Notes under the pieces: generated by a model
The model's input: only the letters and a program-made list of their open reading frames with translations
Told to the model about the DNA's origin: nothing
Database searches by the model: none
Source of the DNA: Aquila chrysaetos chrysaetos
Taxonomy: Eukaryota; Chordata; Aves; Accipitriformes; Accipitridae
DNA: 64,000 nt
Direction of reading: 5' to 3'
Assembly: GCF_900496995.4 (NCBI RefSeq)
Contig: NC_044006.1
Coordinates: 20,544,214 to 20,608,213 of the forward strand
Translations under genes and position numbers: made by a program
Shown here: one piece after another, positions 14,001 through 26,000 of the stretch
How the letters are laid out: the number at the start of each line of letters is the position of its first letter
Position numbering within the stretch: position 1 is the first letter of the stretch

Positions 14001-17000
14001 AATATCTCTTTCCGTTTTTTCTCCCCAGGGTGGTATTGGACTAATCTTATTTTGTAGGAGGTTGCTCTAGGGACCTCAGATATCAGGAAATAGTTGAGAT
14101 TTGCCACAGGTTATTTTAGTAAATCAGAGTCATCTGCAGCAGATTACTTCTGGGTGGCATATTAAAATGAATCAAATGACCCCAGAACAGTACCCAGAGC
14201 TGCTGCTTGTCCAGATAACCAGTCACCAGCCTACTTTGGGTCGCAGTCGGGGCTGATGTTGGAAGATGAACGAATCTGTCTGCACCCGGAGGTTAAAAAT
14301 TGACCAATGCTATAGGAACAATTGCAACACTAGGGATTTCTAAAGCTTTGCTGCCGTTGTATTGTTTTCCCTGAATATTAGAAAAGTTCAGTTTTGAGCC
14401 ATTTCAAATAAGCATGTTTTACAAACATGAAATGTAGATTCTTTTGTTTTGAAAATAAATTGATTTTCATTTAATAGCTGCAGAAAAAAAGTATCAAAAA
14501 TTGTTGGCCTACAAAGCAGCCTTGTAAATCAAGTGGTTTGTGGTTTTTTGTTTTTTTTTTTTAATTTTTATTTGCTCTCTTGCTTTCAGATGGCACTGGT
14601 TTAAACATCCTGAACTATCTGCTTGATCTCTTTGCTTCAAGACCTTCTGACTTTCCATATCTTAATCCAAACATACAAGATGAGAATGGAAATACAGTGA
14701 TGCATGTTGTTTTTCAGAGAGGATTTTCAAAACAGGCTAAGAGAATAATGGAGTCATTGGCAAAATTTGATGTTAACTTTAATATAAAAAACAAATTAGG
14801 AAGAGATGTGAGGCATAGAATTAAAAAAAATGACCCACTGCTACTTGCCTGGAATAATGCTACACTGGAGAAAAAGAAGTACCGGCAGGATATAGCAGGG
14901 CAGTCAGTTAAAACATCTAAGCCCATTCCAGCCTCTGAGATTTCACAGCCAAAGAGCACAGGGCGTTCTTCATCTGGGTCCTCATTAAAGGCGCCATCTG
15001 GCAGTGCAGTGCATAATGATTTAAAAACCCCGTGTTCTGTAAAGACAAAAAAAGATCAGTTGGCAAAGCAGGAAACAGAAGGAATAAATAGCCCCTTAAC
15101 GCTGCAGGAAAGTCTAGTGCAGGCAATCACAGCTTTAATTCAGCAATTAAAATTGGGTGACACCCTGAGAAAGGATCATCCTCTGGTACAAAAGCCATCT
15201 TCAGCCAAGACTAATGTGGAAGAGGGAAGAAGTGAGTCCTTGCAACCTTGTGGAAGCATAGCTTATCCTGAAGGAAAAGGAGGTGATTGGGAGAAAAAGA
15301 AGGGAGCAGGGAAATTTAGTATGGACCTGCCTGATGGAGAGAAGGAAGAACCAGAGGAAGAGAAGGGGAAGATTCCGGATATTGAGGCATATGTGCAGGA
15401 GTTTGATAATATGACCTGGGAAATAGAGTGCACTCCTGAAATGCTGAAGACGTTGGGCAGCAAAGCTGTGCCTCATTATCTGAAAACTAAAACTATAATG
15501 ACAATTAAGCATCTTGGCAATGGGGAATGGACTAGGGGCCTTCAGAAGCCACTGAAACACTTGAAAGCTGATATCCAGCTGTATGAGGCCAAGTTGGGCA
15601 AAGGTGCAAGAATGCTATGGGAACTTGCGATTGACTTTTCTCCTCGTTGCAGCGAGAGTGCGGAAAAGATCATGGAGACAGAACAGAGAAAATGTCTTCC
15701 AGAAAAATCTGGTAGAGTTTACACAGAAATAATCAGAATTTGGGCCATTGTTCTTGACCACTGCAAGCTGAACCGTGTCTTAGATAATATATGTATTTCC
15801 TACAATCGTGGTTTATCCTGCATCTTGAGGAAAAAGCTCAAGGGCATAAATGAAGGACGTCAGAACCACAATGTGACAACACAGAAGCGTGTTCCACGTT
15901 GTTATGTTGAAGACCCAGAGGCAGAAATGTCAAAAGAACATACCATACCTGAGTATTTCCCTCCAGCCAGTGCAGCAGAGTTGGAATACAATATAATGAA
16001 ATTTCACAGCTTCAGTACTAACATGGCGCTTAACATTATAAATGATGTACATTCTTCTGTTGAATACCCTTTCAGGGTTGGGGAGTTGGAGTACGCAGTA
16101 ATTGATCTCAATCCAAAGCCCATGGAACCAATCATTTTAATAGGGCGAAGTGGGACAGGAAAGACGACTTGCTGCTTGTATAGGCTTTGGAAGAAATTCT
16201 ATTCGTACTGGGAAAAATCCACCTTGGCAAATGGTCCTCTGCTGGAGAGGCAAACGTGGCAGCAAAGACAGTGCAGTGAGGTTGAAAAAGCTAGGTTAGA
16301 GAAGGAAGAGAGTGAACTAAAACAGGACAGTGATGATTCGAGTGAGGAACAGATGAGCGACGAGCAAGACCGGGACAGTGAGGATGAAAATTTTCCTGCA
16401 GGCACAGCTGGTGCAGAAATGAATTCATGTGATGACCATGAAGAAGACGAAATGTGTAGTGCAGAAGCATTGAACACGCTGGAGCACCTGCACCAGATCT
16501 TTGTGACAAAAAATCCTGTCTTGTGCCAGGAAGTTCAGAAAAATTTCATTGAACTTAGCAAGTCTTCCAAGGTAACCAGTCACTTCAAGCCTCTGGAGCC
16601 AAATGTTCACAAGCTACAAGACATTAAAGATGAAAATTTTCCTCTGTTTGTCACCTCCAAGCAGTTATTGCTGTTACTGGATGCATCCATGCCTGACCCA
16701 TTTTTTCCAAGAAATGAGGATGGAAGCCTTAAAAGAATCATTGTTGGTTGGAGTCCTCGGGAAGACTTGGTTGTACCAAATTGGCAAGATGAGGATGAAG
16801 AAAGTAATTTTGAAGCAGAACATGGTGATGATGAAGGAGCTGCAGATGTGTACTCTAGGGAAAGTGATCCTCGGACTTTTGTGACTTACGATGTATTTGC
16901 AAATGAAATATGGCCAAAAATGATAAAAGGTAAAAGCTTGTACAATCCAGCACTGGTTTGGAAAGAAATAAAATCATTTCTGAAAGGCTCTTTTGAGGCA

Positions 17001-20000
17001 CTGAGTTGCTCTGGAGGTAAACTTACTGAGGAGCAGTACAAAAAGCTAGGCCGAAAGAGATCACCAAACTTCACAGAAGACAGGAGTGAAATCTATCACC
17101 TCTTTTGTCTTTATCAACAGATACGATCACAGAGAGGTTACTTCGATGAAGAAGATTTGCTGTATAATTTATCTCAAAGACTCTTAAAGCTCAGGGAGCT
17201 TCCGTGGTCCATCCATGAGTTTTATGGTGACGAGATACAGGATTTCACCCAAGCTGAGCTAGCGCTGTTAATGAAGTGCATCAATGACCCTAATGCCATG
17301 TTTCTAACTGGTGACACTGCCCAGAGCATAATGAAAGGAGTTGCTTTTCGTTTTAGTGATCTGAGGTCACTGTTTCATTACGCAAGCAAGAACTCCATGA
17401 ACAAGAAGCAGCGTGTTAGGAAACCAAAAAGGATATATCAGTTGTACCAGAACTACAGGTCCCATTCAGGTAGAGTAACAAATTTATTTATGGTCTGTGC
17501 CTGGCCTCTTCAGATATCACTAATGATTGAAGTTTTCTACTGGCCAATTCAAAGCATCTTTAAGCGGCCTATTTTTTTAAGAGATCAGATGGTCAGCTTT
17601 TTCTGACATGCAAATTCTGTATTTTGATAGCTCAACTGGAAAACCCAGAATGAACATTTTTTAAATTGTCATTTTTTGAACACTCATGCTTACTGCATGT
17701 TTTGATGGCATTTGTTTGAAGGAAAACTGAAATAATTGTACCCATTTCTGTTGTCCCATCCCTAAATTGCTAGACTTTGCAGCATTTGGTGTGCTACTTC
17801 TGCTTTTCTTATTTATGACCTTCGTTTTGTGAGGATGCTGCTAAGCCTTTGTAGCATGCTTTTGGTCTTTCCAGGCCCAAGAATGAGGCCACTCAAAATG
17901 GCAGAATCATAGTGGACCTTACAGCTTCTCTCTTCTCTTGATTAGTGTTTTTGTCGTGATATTTCTCGATTTCAACATTCTAGCAAAATCTTTTGAAAGT
18001 GTGTTTGCGAGAGTGTATGAGACAGTCAGACTGAAGTTTAAAGTCTCTGTTCTGCTTATTACAGGTATTCTCCGTTTAGCATCTGGAGTGGTTGATTTGC
18101 TTCAGCATTATTTCCCAGAATCTTTTGATCGGCTTCCTAAAGACTGCGGTCTCTTTGATGGACCGAAACCTACGGTCTTGGAGTCCTGCAGTGTTAGTGA
18201 CCTAGCAATTCTGCTGAGGGGCAACAAAAGGAAAACACAGCCCATTGAATTTGGAGCACATCAGGTTTGTTTTTCTTGGGTATATGGCTTTTTGCAGATT
18301 CTTCCAGCTCTATTTCTAAATCATCATTTTATATGGACTGCCCACAACTTTCTTTTTTAAGCCCATGTATCTCACTGATAAATTATGCATTTTAAACTTA
18401 GAAACCTTTGTTGTGTTGGTTTCTGTTTCTTCTTAATACATGTCTGGCTCTTTCTGTTCTTTTTTGCATCAGGTGTTGCCTGTCCCATTCCTCTCTAACT
18501 CCAAATTTACTTACACCAGATCTGCAGCTGTCTGCACATACCACGCATTTGTCAGTCTTGTAGTGGCAGCTTTGTGACCTTTTTTGCGGAGTGTGCTGGA
18601 ATGTCCAAGTTAAATGTTGCCTGTTTTTGAGAAGGCTCTTGCATTATTGTGACATGTTTGTATGCTTTCTCTATGCAACTGTTACCTTTTTTTTTTTTTT
18701 TGCTTCCTAATATGTTCTTTTTATTAATGTATTTTATGACAGGTGGTATTAGTGGCAAATGAAACTGCAAAGGAGAAGATACCCGAGGAACTTAGTTTAG
18801 CACTTGTTCTGACAGTTTATGAAGCAAAGGGCTTGGAATTTGATGATGTACTCCTTTACAACTTTTTCACAGACTCAGAGGTATATAATTCTTAGCCATT
18901 TTCTGCATTTTTTCATTTTTTCTTAAGTCTTGATTTTACATGTGGTCTAACTGGCTTTAAGCTGGGGAAGGATTCCCTGTTTCCTCTGAAGATGGGTGGT
19001 TGCATCACAGTAGAAAACAGGGCTCATAGGTTTATGAATTGAGACTGTCTTCCCTTAGTGCTGCATTTTCCTTCATGTTGGCTATTGCAATATAAGGGAG
19101 AGCCTTGGGGTTCACACAGCAGTTCATGCACGCATGCACGCACACACACTTCTGCTCCATACCAAGACTACACTAGCTTATGGCATGTCCCTCCTGGCTG
19201 CTCCCTGTTCAGGCCAGAACAGTTAGTGGAGGGACACTCCATCACCCTCTCATACTCTTTACCTTATACTGGAGTTCTGGGTCCCAAAAAAGCACCTTAG
19301 ACCCCTTGCTTTGCATCAGCACAAACTTGTAAAACAATTATGTTTAGAATCAAATAGTGTGTGTATGTGGTTGAGGCGGGGGAGGAGCGTGCTGTGTAGC
19401 CATCCACAACTTAGCTCCAGAAAACTCATTCTGGCCTAGCTCAGGAGTTGTCAGGAAACTTGAGAAGGTCCCACAGTCTATAGTGGAGACCATCGCCCAT
19501 AGAATGGCCTCAGATAAAGAAGACTTTCTTTCCTGGAGGTGTTGCATTTTGTATTTCTTATGTACTCCCTTTTCCCCCTGTGTGGTTGTCTGGGGAGCTC
19601 AGACCCTGTCTCTCCAGGGTTTCCTGTAACTCCAGACCTGGCAGGGGTGCGGTCCTCAAGGCTCCTTGCAAAGAGCTATCAACCACAGCAGCCTCCCTGT
19701 TGTTGCTGGAGCATCACTGAGCCCCCCTCACCCCACTCCCGCCCCCAGCCAGGCAGCAGGCAGCATCCTTACTGAACATGCCTGCAGAGACTCGAGAATG
19801 CCCACTACTTAGTTGCTCTGCAATTAAACTTTCAGTGTGAACATCTCTGCCTCTAGCCCTCAAAACAGTGTCTCAGATATGGTTGTCAACAGATGAAAAC
19901 CACAGGAAAACTGAGTGAGGGCAGCTTACTGGTGGCTTTTCGTGGAGCTTAGTGGACGTTATGTGATGAGGGCAGAAGGAAGGAGCTTGAGGTAAATGAC

Positions 20001-23000
20001 CTTGTATCTGTCTGAGATTCGGGGACAGTACAATACTGGCTGTCATGGTAGATTTCTGAAAGTTGATTTGGTGTTGGTGATGCAAGTTGTACTCAGAAAA
20101 ACAGTGAACCGTTTACCAGAATTTAGCAAAATCAGTTTAACAGAGTTGAGTTGAGTTGTGTAGAGCATTTTAACCTAGACTAATGTATGTCAGGCCTGGA
20201 GAACTGTTTTCATACAATTTTTCTGTTTTCCTGCGAGTCCCAAGAAACTGAGTTGATTTGAGCAGTTAAACAAGCAGGCAAGAAAGCAGCTCACCCTGAG
20301 GTTTTCTGGTTTTGAAAAGCTGAATGTGTGAACTGTTGTAAACACAGCAAGTGTGGCTGTGTGCTGTTTGTAATGTGTTGGGTTTTCTTTTTATTGGGCT
20401 TGAAAATGAGATTTGAAATTAGTCTTCTTTCAAGAAGCTCATTTGAATGAAGAATCTAAAAGCAAGAAAAACCCAAACCCCCAAAACCCAGCAAGCTTTT
20501 GACCAAAATGATACCAGTAGCTGGTTGTTATTTTGTAATCTATGGCAGGCTTAGGAATGTTTTGATTGATGATTTATTGCAATCTTAACTTCAAAATACA
20601 TTTTGCAAGAAAAGTTTCCTACATTTTTTTCCCCATAGGAAGACAGTTAACCTGTATCAGGTTGCTTAAAGCTCTGAACTACATAGATTAAAAAAGAAGC
20701 TGCTTCAGCCTTATTATGAGTATTTTTCATTTTGTCAGAAACTTGGCACTATGTAATCAGGTTTCAATTAAATACCAAAAAGGGGAAAAAATGAACATAA
20801 CAACTTAAAATATACTTAGGATTTTCTGGGTTGTTAGTTTTGGGGGGGTTCAGGAACCTGCATAATGGTGTGATCAGGAGCTGGCATTTGTTACATGGCA
20901 TGAGAGTGCACACCACCAACCTGCTGCGACACTTAACATATATTTAAGTATGTCTCTGCATATCTGTAGACATTTCTCAGACGTACACATGTCAGAGTCC
21001 AGTATTCTCTGACCAGGCTTTTTTAGATATTCCCCATGAGCAGGTTTTTGCTCATCTCTGAGCCTTCTTCCAACGGGGTGTGTTGGCAGATGCCATTCTG
21101 CTCCCTGGCTCAGACCAGCACTGGTGATTACTGGTGTTGCACAGTGACCTTTAATACATTAATCGCATGAATCACCAGCCCTCTTGCCTGGGCACCATGA
21201 GGGTGAGTATATATGCCTGTATGGGATACTGGTGGGTCCACCTCCATGGCTTCAACCCCTTTGTTTTGTCCATGGGCTCTACCACGTCATGGCTTACACA
21301 AGCGCTGGTGGTGACTTGCAAGCTAAAGATGATGTCTCAAATGTTCCTCTTGTTAATCCACTGCCTTTTCCTGCCAAGGTGAACGATCTGGTCCCTGTTC
21401 AGAGAACTGCCTTGTCAGTGCACCAGGCAAAGGACAGCAACCACTTGGCTCTGTTTGTCTGGATCCTCCTTGCTCCAAGTCTCCTTGGTGCTACAGTGAC
21501 AAGGAGGTTGGTGAGTTGTGCGCCAACTGGTCTGCAACTCACCGAGCTCATCAGTCTTCTAGTGCCAAGGAGACTTGGTGGCTGCCCATCCTGACCTACA
21601 GGCTAAGATCAATCCAACATGTTTTAGATAGCAGATCTCAGCATGACAGATTGCAACTCATGAGCATTATCCCACCACCATTTACCTTTCACCCTGCCCG
21701 AAGCTGGCAGGGAGCTGCCTGGTCCAGCAGTCAGTGCACCCCCACAGTGAGCCCGCCTGTTGCAGTACTGGGGTTTGTAGGAGAATCCCTGGCCCTAGGA
21801 CTAAACCTTGAGCCTCATCCATGGTGAGGGTAACCTGATTTCCTCCTTTTCCCCATAGGTGGGCCATGTAGGGGTGTATCTTCAAGTTGCAAATTTATAG
21901 TTCACCCAAGGAGGTTTTCATGTTTAATATCAAATTTAGTTATTTGATATATTAGGCATTGCATGTGATTTGGATTTAGAAGAGTGATATAGCAGTATCC
22001 CTTAATCAGAAGGCAAGCATAATATAACAATGGCAATATACAGCGGAATCACAATACAAACATGATTCCCATTAGCGGTTCCTATGTGCTCCACCATCAT
22101 GATGCTGGGCATCCCCAGTCCCCGGGAAGTAATACAGAGCTTGAAGCCAGCTCAAGCCAGTTGCACTCTTCCAGGTGTTTGTTTGTTGCTCAGTTTTTAC
22201 ACATTCTGTTGGACTGAGCCATGTATTCATTTTCCCCCACGTTGGTCTGGGTGGCTCAGGAGGACATGACTTTCTACTAGCTATTTTAGGGAAAGTTGTT
22301 TATTCAACTTGATGACCACCTGGTACAGACATGTATCTCAAACAAAGGTTACCCTAGAGTCCCACTTGCGTTGAGATGAAGTTCAGCTTTGTTGATGAAA
22401 ATTGGTGGTTATTCTTTACATTCTTCCCTGAGATAATTTTTTTCCCCCACTCATTTCCTCTGAGCCTTCTTCAGTTGTGGGGATGCATTGGTCGATCACA
22501 ACATAAGACCTTATCTTTTCCATATGTGGTTAGTAGTGATTGCTGCACACGAGTAAACCTCATTCTCTTGACATTTTAGGCTAGTAAAGAATGGAAGATA
22601 ATTTCTTCTTATACTCCTGATTTGGATGTGCAAGTAGGAAGCAAATTGCTAATTGAAATGCCTTTAGAGGATGCTACTGGTATGCAGAAAAGAACTCCTT
22701 TTAATGTAGAAATGTACAAGGTGAGTTTTTGGTAACACTGGGAATAGGATGAACTAAATTCTTAAATCTTAAAAGTAGGGAAATTTCTTCAAGAAATCCT
22801 TTCATTCTGTAGTTCTGTGTTTATCGAGGTTGCTTTATCTTTTTGGTAGTTGTTCACATTTGTATAATATAATCTTGATTTTGAAAGATAAGAGGTTTTT
22901 GGCAAATATAATTTGATAACAGAACAAAAACTATCTGTAATAGACAGGTGTATTTACAGAACAGCTGTGGTTAAAGCAAACAGCAATCAGCCTGTCAATA

Positions 23001-26000
23001 TTTATTATTACTTCAGTCTCATTTCGGATCGGTGTCACTCTTAAAATTATGAAACTTCTTAGAATCTAGTGAGTCAGATATTTTCAGGATTGTATGGTAA
23101 AAAATGAATAATTATATGTGCAAGTGTTTAGAAGGAAAAAGGACTGTCACACCTACAGCTGCTAGATTTGCTGTAGCAGTAGTTGCTTGCAAATTAGCTG
23201 GACAATAGTTTATGTAGTTCAAAAATCACATTTTTAATATTTAGACTTGCTTACTTAAAGATACTTTCTTATTTCTTATTCATTCTGTATATATTAGCTG
23301 TTTTCTTATAACTGCAAAGTATGTTTCTTTCTAACAATTTAGCTCATCTGGCATTTCATTTATTTTATTTTATTTCAGTGTGTTGCTTTTTTTTTTTTGT
23401 TCTGCTTCAGATGCTGAATGGAGAACTAAAGCAATTGTATACTGCCGTTACAAGGGCCAGAGTCAATCTTTGGATTTTCGATGAAGACAGTGATAAACGG
23501 GCTCCAGCTTTTAAGTATTTCATCAAAAGAGAATTTGTTCAGGTTGTCAAAGCAGATGAAAAGAAAGGTAAAGTTATCCTAAAACAAGACTCAAACAGGA
23601 CAGTCTACTCAGCTTTTAGGCTGTATAATAAAGAAGGTTAAATTCCTTCATCCTTCTAACAGTCTGCGTCGATAACTGCCCTTGCAAATTTCCACTGGTT
23701 TCAGTGGGTCTTATTTCTTTTGTCTGTAAATGTCAGTTGTATATGTTAATACATAACTTCATTGCTAATTCATTAATATAAGTTTTCCTGCTGTCGCAGG
23801 AGAAGAGTCAGAGATCATTCAGACAGATCTGATCTAGTAGTTAGTTTATTGAGTTCTAACCAGTAAATTTAGGTATGTAAAATATTTAATAAGTACAGAT
23901 GGATTGGCAGTCAATACTCTACTGTTTACTACATTTAAAGTTAGTATGGGATACAAAAATTGTCACATAAGCTTACTATACGTATCTTAAATGTTACATG
24001 CATGCAAAAATGTCACTTACCAACCTGTCGATGCCTGCTGTCAGGTAAGGGATCGCTCAGCTTCGAGGGGTAACCCTACCTGAGACGTGTCCCTACTCAA
24101 CAGGAGATCACTGCCACTCAGCCAGCCAGAGCTCAATGGACCGTGATGGGTGCAGATATTTATAGCATAAAGTGGTTGATTTGTAGTCAGATTTTCTGCT
24201 GTATTTATACAGTTTCAGCCACTTACCATCCCAGTCTCCAGCCAAACTGGGGTTTTTTTGTTTGTTTTGATGGTGTGTTCTCACGGATAGCCTCACACAA
24301 TAGGGTTAACTAATAGGCCTACTTGCTGAGCATCTGCCTGGACCAAAGTTCAGTTAGTTTGAACAGGAGTGCATCTGTCACATCTGCACAGTAATGAAGG
24401 CTGTTCATGGAAAACCATCCCAGCTAAAAGAGATTTATCAAATGAAAGAATTTGGTTTCTATAAAGGCAGTGGATTTACTCAAAGTTTTGTCCAAAAAAC
24501 AAGCATGATTTTTAAAGGTCTTTCAAAACCAAACTCAATTTGTTGATTTTCAGTGCTGATTGAGAAGGATGAAATGTATTTAACTAATAGTTACCATTAC
24601 TGACATGAGCACAATTCTTAGAGTTTGGAGCATTATGAGATGTTAATGCTTAGTTTTGGTATGTAAGTGGTTTCTGTGGTTTATCCATTCTAACATAAAA
24701 TGATTACCCCTGACCTTCTAGACTTAGATGACAGCATGTTTGCTAAAACTTCAACTCCAGAAGAATGGATTGCACAGGGAGACTACTATGCTAAACATCA
24801 GTTCTGGGAGGTAGGAGCATATCTTTATCTGAAATAAGGGTTCTTGTCTATTCTGAAACCTTTTTTGTTGTTGTTTTTTGTTTTTTTTCTTTGCATCTAT
24901 AAAATTGTCTGTATACCTTCAGTTGCTCTGTAGCAGTCTTAGTTTGTGGTTTGTAGTTGTGTAGGTGTCTACAGACTACTTGTAAATGACTTGCAAGAAG
25001 TAAGCAGGGAGAGCAAGCCTATTGCCTGTAATCTTAAATCCACTGCTTCGAAATTTGCAGTTCAATGAGGAAAAAACATTTTAATGTGCATGAACGAAAA
25101 ATGGTTGGAAAAAACAATTATTAGCAACAACTGGCATTGACTGGAATTCGTGAATCTAAACCACGTGCTTGACAATATCATTACACATTACTGCAGGAAA
25201 ATGAAAACATTTCTTGGAAGTATATTGATTTGGGTGATGATCTCAGAGCCCTTTTATGGTTTTTTGGACAGTAATTAGGGATGGTTACAAAACACATTAA
25301 GGAACAGCATGTAAGAACCAAGGGAGCACTAAGAAGACCACAGAAAGAGTAGCAAAATGATGGTTTCATTCCCTCACTATTTAAAGAACATAGAGATTTT
25401 ACAGTCTTTTATTTCCTAAATTGATAGTTAATACAATCCAGATATGGGATGACACTTAATGGAATGGAACCAAAACCCAGTCAGGACAACACCACCAATG
25501 AATTATTCTGCAAAGAATTAAGGGATATCTCCAGACCAACTGCCCTTGTCCTTATGGGTGATTTTAACTTCTCAGACATCAACTGGGAAGCCAGCATTGA
25601 TTTGGGACAGACAGCAACTGGGAGCACCGTACAATGGACACAAACAGGTGCAGGAAATTTCTGGAGCACGCTGAAGATAACTTCGTGGTGCAGGTACTAA
25701 GGGAGCTGACTAGGAAAGGTGCCCTCCTAGATTTGTTGTTTTTAAACAGAGAGGGACTCGTGGGCAAAGTGGTGATTGGTGGCTGTCTTGGTCACAGTGA
25801 CCACAAAGTAGCTGAGTTTCAAATTGTTCGTGATAGGAGAGAAACTGCCAGCAAAACTTTGACCCTAGATATGGGGAGAGCAGACTTCGGGCTGCTGAAG
25901 GAGCTAGTTAGTAAGGTCACCTGGGAATCTGCTTTTGAAGATCTTGAGGTCTATGAATGCTGGTGACTTTTTAAGAGCCATCTCTTAAGAGCACAGGAGC

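Noticed and set aside
14580..14589. Upstream extension of the giant exon to an apparent start at 14580
   Set aside because: These bases are the polypyrimidine tract and AG of the splice acceptor. The previous exon supplies the first base of the split codon.
20655..20685. Short match to the CR1 3' end (CAGGTTGCTTAAAGC)
   Set aside because: Only about 20 bases agree and the flanks do not continue the match.
21184..21594. 136-codon + strand frame in the 3.7-kb intron
   Set aside because: It overlaps the inverted repeat, lacks any recognised motif, and has no splice or codon-use support.
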